A stretch of DNA of 5,867 nt from Solirubrobacterales bacterium. GTDB taxonomy: Bacteria > Actinomycetota > Thermoleophilia > Solirubrobacterales > Solirubrobacteraceae. The notes beneath the pieces were generated by a model. That model saw nothing but the letters and a program-made list of their open reading frames with translations. It was not told where the DNA came from and ran no database searches. The stretch's first letter is position 1. Each line of letters begins with the position of its first letter. Location: positions 1-5,867 of the forward strand of contig WQXW01000128.1 in assembly GCA_009781575.1 (NCBI GenBank). The letters run 5' to 3'. Below, in pieces: positions 4,051 to 5,867 of the stretch. The position numbers and the translations under genes were made by a program.

Positions 4051-5867
4051 ATGGACTCCTCCTCGCGCCAGCCACAGAGCGCCGACGGCGCCCCGACCGC
4101 CACCGGGGCCGAGGCGCCAACCTCCTCCGGGGCCGCGTCCCCGACGTCGAGCTCCGCGCCGACCGACACGGGATGGACCCCGGACGAGCTCGCCCTCCCT
4201 GACGGCGCCGGCCCGACGGCGGTCGGGGGGGGCGAGCGGCGGCGCACGCGCCGGCGTTTGGCGATCGGCGCGCTGCTCGCCGTGGCCGCCGCGATCGCCG
4301 CGATCGTGCTGCTCACCGCCGGCGGCGGAAAGGGGGGCGTCCCCACCACAGGGGTCCCCGCGGGCGCCACCACGGCCACCGTGACACGGCGGACGCTCAC
4401 CGAAAGCTCGACCGTCGACGGCACGCTCGGTTACGGCGCCACGCAGGAACTGTACGACCGCCTGGCCGGCACGTTCACGTGGCTGCCCAAAGTGGGCGAC
4501 ACGATCACCCGCGGCGGCACGCTGTTCCGTATGAACACCCTCCCGGTTGTGCTGATGTACGGGTCGGTGCCCGCCTACCGCGCGCTGAAGGAGGGCGTCA
4601 CCGACGGCCCCGACGTGGCCCAGCTGAACCGCAATCTGATCGACCTCGGATACGACCCCTACGGCGCGATCACCGACGACTCGCACTTCGGTGCCGCCAC
4701 CGCCGCCGCGGTGCGCCGCTGGCAGAAGGCCGAGGGCCTGCGCGAAACAGGCGAAGTCGAACTTGGACGGGTCATCTTCGCGCCGAGCGCGCGCCGAGTG
4801 ACAGCGGTGCACGTGGCCCTGGGCCAGGACCCGCCCGGTGAAGCGGCATCGCCGGACGCGGGCGATCACCCCGCGTCCGGCGGCCCTTCACCAACGCCAC
4901 CCACCTCACCCACCGAACCCAAATCGACCCCACCCGCCAAAAGCCCGAGCCCGAGCGAGAGCCCGAGCCCGAACGAAAAAGCGACCAAACCGCCGGCCTC
5001 GAGCGAATCGCCGCCCAAAGCGGACAAACGCACCCCCGGCAAACCCGGAGGCACGCACCGGCCGGGCGCGGCCCACGGCGGGCGGCCACACAAAGGCGGC
5101 CCACCCAGCAACGGGAGCCCGCACGGCAGTGGTAACGCGCACCCGCACGGCAACGGCAGCCCACACGGCAACGGCAATCCACACGGCAACGGCAGCCCAC
5201 ACGGCAGCGGCAATCCACACGACAGCGGAAATCCACATGGGAAAGGCAACCCGCAGAGCAAAGGCGCGCCGCCGGGCAAAGGCGCGCCACCGGGTAAAGG
5301 CAACCCACAGGGCAAAGACCCCCCGCCGGGCAAAGGCACGCCCGGGGGAGGCAAATCGAATGAAGACGGCTCACCGGGTGGCGGCTCGGGCGAACCGGGC
5401 GGCGCGGGGGCGGGGCAGCTCGCGCTGACCACCACCTCCACCCAGCAACAGGTGCAACTGAAACTCAAGGCCGAACAGCAGCAGCTGGCGCACCTCGGTG
5501 AGCAGGCGCCGGTGCTGCTACCCGGCGGCGAAACGGTGCAGGGGCGAATTGTGGAAGTGGGCACGGTCGCCACCGAAGCGAAATCGAGCGAAAGTGAAAA
5601 AGGCGGCGGCGAAAGCGGCAGTGGCGCCGAATCGGCGACGATTCCGGTGACACTGGCGCTGGCGCACCGCGTGGCACATCTGGACGAGGCGCCGGTGAGC
5701 GTGGAACTGGTCAAGAGCGTGCGCCACAGCGTGCTCGCCGTGCCGGCCACCGCGTTGGTGGCGACCGCGGGCGGCGGCTATGCGATCCAGGTGCTCGAAG
5801 GCAATCGCCGCGTGGAGCTCCCGGTGACGCCGGGCATGTTCGCCAACGGCTACGTGCAGGTGGAAGG
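4051..5867 (+). CDS. HlyD/MacA-like membrane-fusion adaptor with peptidoglycan-binding domain (3' end outside window)
   Basis: The frame is open for 605 codons from the ATG and runs off the window. Order: Ser/Thr/Pro/Ala-rich cytoplasmic tail (1-61); Arg-rich stop-transfer 'RRRTRRR' and one TM (about 70-90); first part of the barrel/lipoyl-like region (about 108-180, 'WLPKVGDTITRGGTLFRMN'); PG_binding_1-type domain (about 184-243, 'DVAQLNRNLIDLGYDP ... FGAATAAAVRRWQKAEGL'); strand 'VTAVHVALGQDPPG'; low-complexity insert (about 263-456); then the second half of the fold ('VQLKLKAEQQQLAHLGEQAPVLLPGG ... VPATALVATAGGGYAIQVLEG'). Such proteins link an ABC exporter (ATPase plus FtsX-like permease) to the cell wall in actinobacteria (family knowledge); those partners would be expected just downstream. 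It starts 2 nt after lipoprotein 2 with only a weak ribosome-binding site, so coupling is likely. Glu codons: 22 GAA, 9 GAG. Confidence 0.85.
   Translation, partial: MDSSSRQPQSADGAPTATGAEAPTSSGAASPTSSSAPTDTGWTPDELALPDGAGPTAVGGGERRRTRRRLAIGALLAVAAAIAAIVLLTAGGGKGGVPTTGVPAGATTATVTRRTLTESSTVDGTLGYGATQELYDRLAGTFTWLPKVGDTITRGGTLFRMNTLPVVLMYGSVPAYRALKEGVTDGPDVAQLNRNLIDLGYDPYGAITDDSHFGAATAAAVRRWQKAEGLRETGEVELGRVIFAPSARRVTAVHVALGQDPPGEAASPDAGDHPASGGPSPTPPTSPTEPKSTPPAKSPSPSESPSPNEKATKPPASSESPPKADKRTPGKPGGTHRPGAAHGGRPHKGGPPSNGSPHGSGNAHPHGNGSPHGNGNPHGNGSPHGSGNPHDSGNPHGKGNPQSKGAPPGKGAPPGKGNPQGKDPPPGKGTPGGGKSNEDGSPGGGSGEPGGAGAGQLALTTTSTQQQVQLKLKAEQQQLAHLGEQAPVLLPGGETVQGRIVEVGTVATEAKSSESEKGGGESGSGAESATIPVTLALAHRVAHLDEAPVSVELVKSVRHSVLAVPATALVATAGGGYAIQVLEGNRRVELPVTPGMFANGYVQVE
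5143..5340 (+). repeat. 18-bp tandem repeats encoding 11 hexapeptides (PHGNGS/PPGKGN type)
   Basis: Eleven consecutive in-frame 18-bp units encode adaptor residues 365-430. The first six are P-H-[GD]-[NSK]-G-[NS]; the last five become P-[QP]-[GS]-K-[GD]-[APNT]. An isolated unit (PHGSGN, residues 357-362) precedes them, separated by Ala-His. The early units are near-identical at DNA level (CCACACGGCAACGGCAGC type), which points to recent expansion; the later units are older or drifting. The spacing of Gly does not fit a collagen triplet. Confidence 0.92.

Larger units (their letters stand above)
3371..4061 (+). repeat. Tandem duplication, unit 2 (promoter element + lipoprotein 2 + adaptor start)
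   Basis: This is the second copy of the unit at 2668-3370. Identity is patchy: the stretch 3740-3877 differs from 3043-3180 at about 9 of 138 positions by eye, and a 21-bp block in the control region (2686-2706 / 3389-3409) is identical. The first third of the coding region and the Gly-rich part are much more diverged. Confidence 0.85.

Noticed and set aside
5119..5340. Regular repeats considered as a CRISPR array
   Set aside because: The repeats are contiguous 18-bp units in frame with a coding sequence, without spacers.
4045..5750. Minus-strand open frames opposite the adaptor (4045-4869, 4772-5374, 4866-5750) with Cys/Pro/Leu repeats such as PLPCGL
   Set aside because: The repeats mirror the 18-bp repeats of the adaptor insert. 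The plus frame has the TM, the peptidoglycan-binding domain and continuity past the window, so the minus frames are shadows.

Overview
The window is very GC-rich and gene-dense. ATGA-type start/stop overlaps, the protein families and their low-complexity Gly/Pro/His/Ala tracts suggest a high-GC actinobacterium. The gene set (Cys-containing lipoprotein of the 'CMREHG' type beside an HlyD-like adaptor with a peptidoglycan-binding domain) reminds me of Thermoleophilia/Solirubrobacterales genomes. That placement is recall, not a search result.

Layout from left to right. Bases 2-334 (+) hold the 3' end of purB (adenylosuccinate lyase), a core purine gene that looks unrelated to the rest. It converges, with a 14-bp gap, on a two-component operon on the minus strand: a sensor histidine kinase (2633-1002), then an OmpR/PhoB-type response regulator (1005-349), with the kinase stop overlapping the regulator start. 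A 130-bp divergent intergenic region (2634-2763) separates this operon from a plus-strand cluster. That cluster has two tandem paralogous lipoproteins (2764-3357 and 3464-4048) and a membrane-anchored HlyD/MacA-like adaptor with a peptidoglycan-binding domain (4051 to beyond the window end). The adaptor has no stop codon in the window.

The main discoveries are these. (1) Each lipoprotein is preceded by the same 37-bp element, made of two head-to-head copies of an 18-bp 7-4-7 direct repeat with 11-bp period (half-site roughly YAACRSN). This is the architecture OmpR/PhoB regulators bind, and it lies about 12 bp upstream of a conserved TACAAC -10 candidate. (2) The two lipoproteins arose by tandem duplication of a roughly 700-bp unit that carried the control element. 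The junction still seems to hold the first 11 or so bases of the adaptor gene. (3) The adaptor carries a low-complexity insert of about 194 residues with His-rich hexapeptide repeats in the middle of its expected fold. (4) The kinase has an in-frame hexanucleotide repeat encoding (GQ)4(GH)3 inside its ATPase domain and lacks the usual G1-box Asp. (5) Glutamate codon choice flips from all GAG (purB, response regulator) to almost all GAA (lipoproteins).

Working model (inference): the kinase senses an envelope signal, and the regulator binds the paired sites to switch on both lipoproteins and the adaptor. The adaptor probably works with an ABC-type transporter encoded just downstream, outside the window. 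The two lipoproteins would be secreted accessory or cargo-handling proteins anchored at the membrane.
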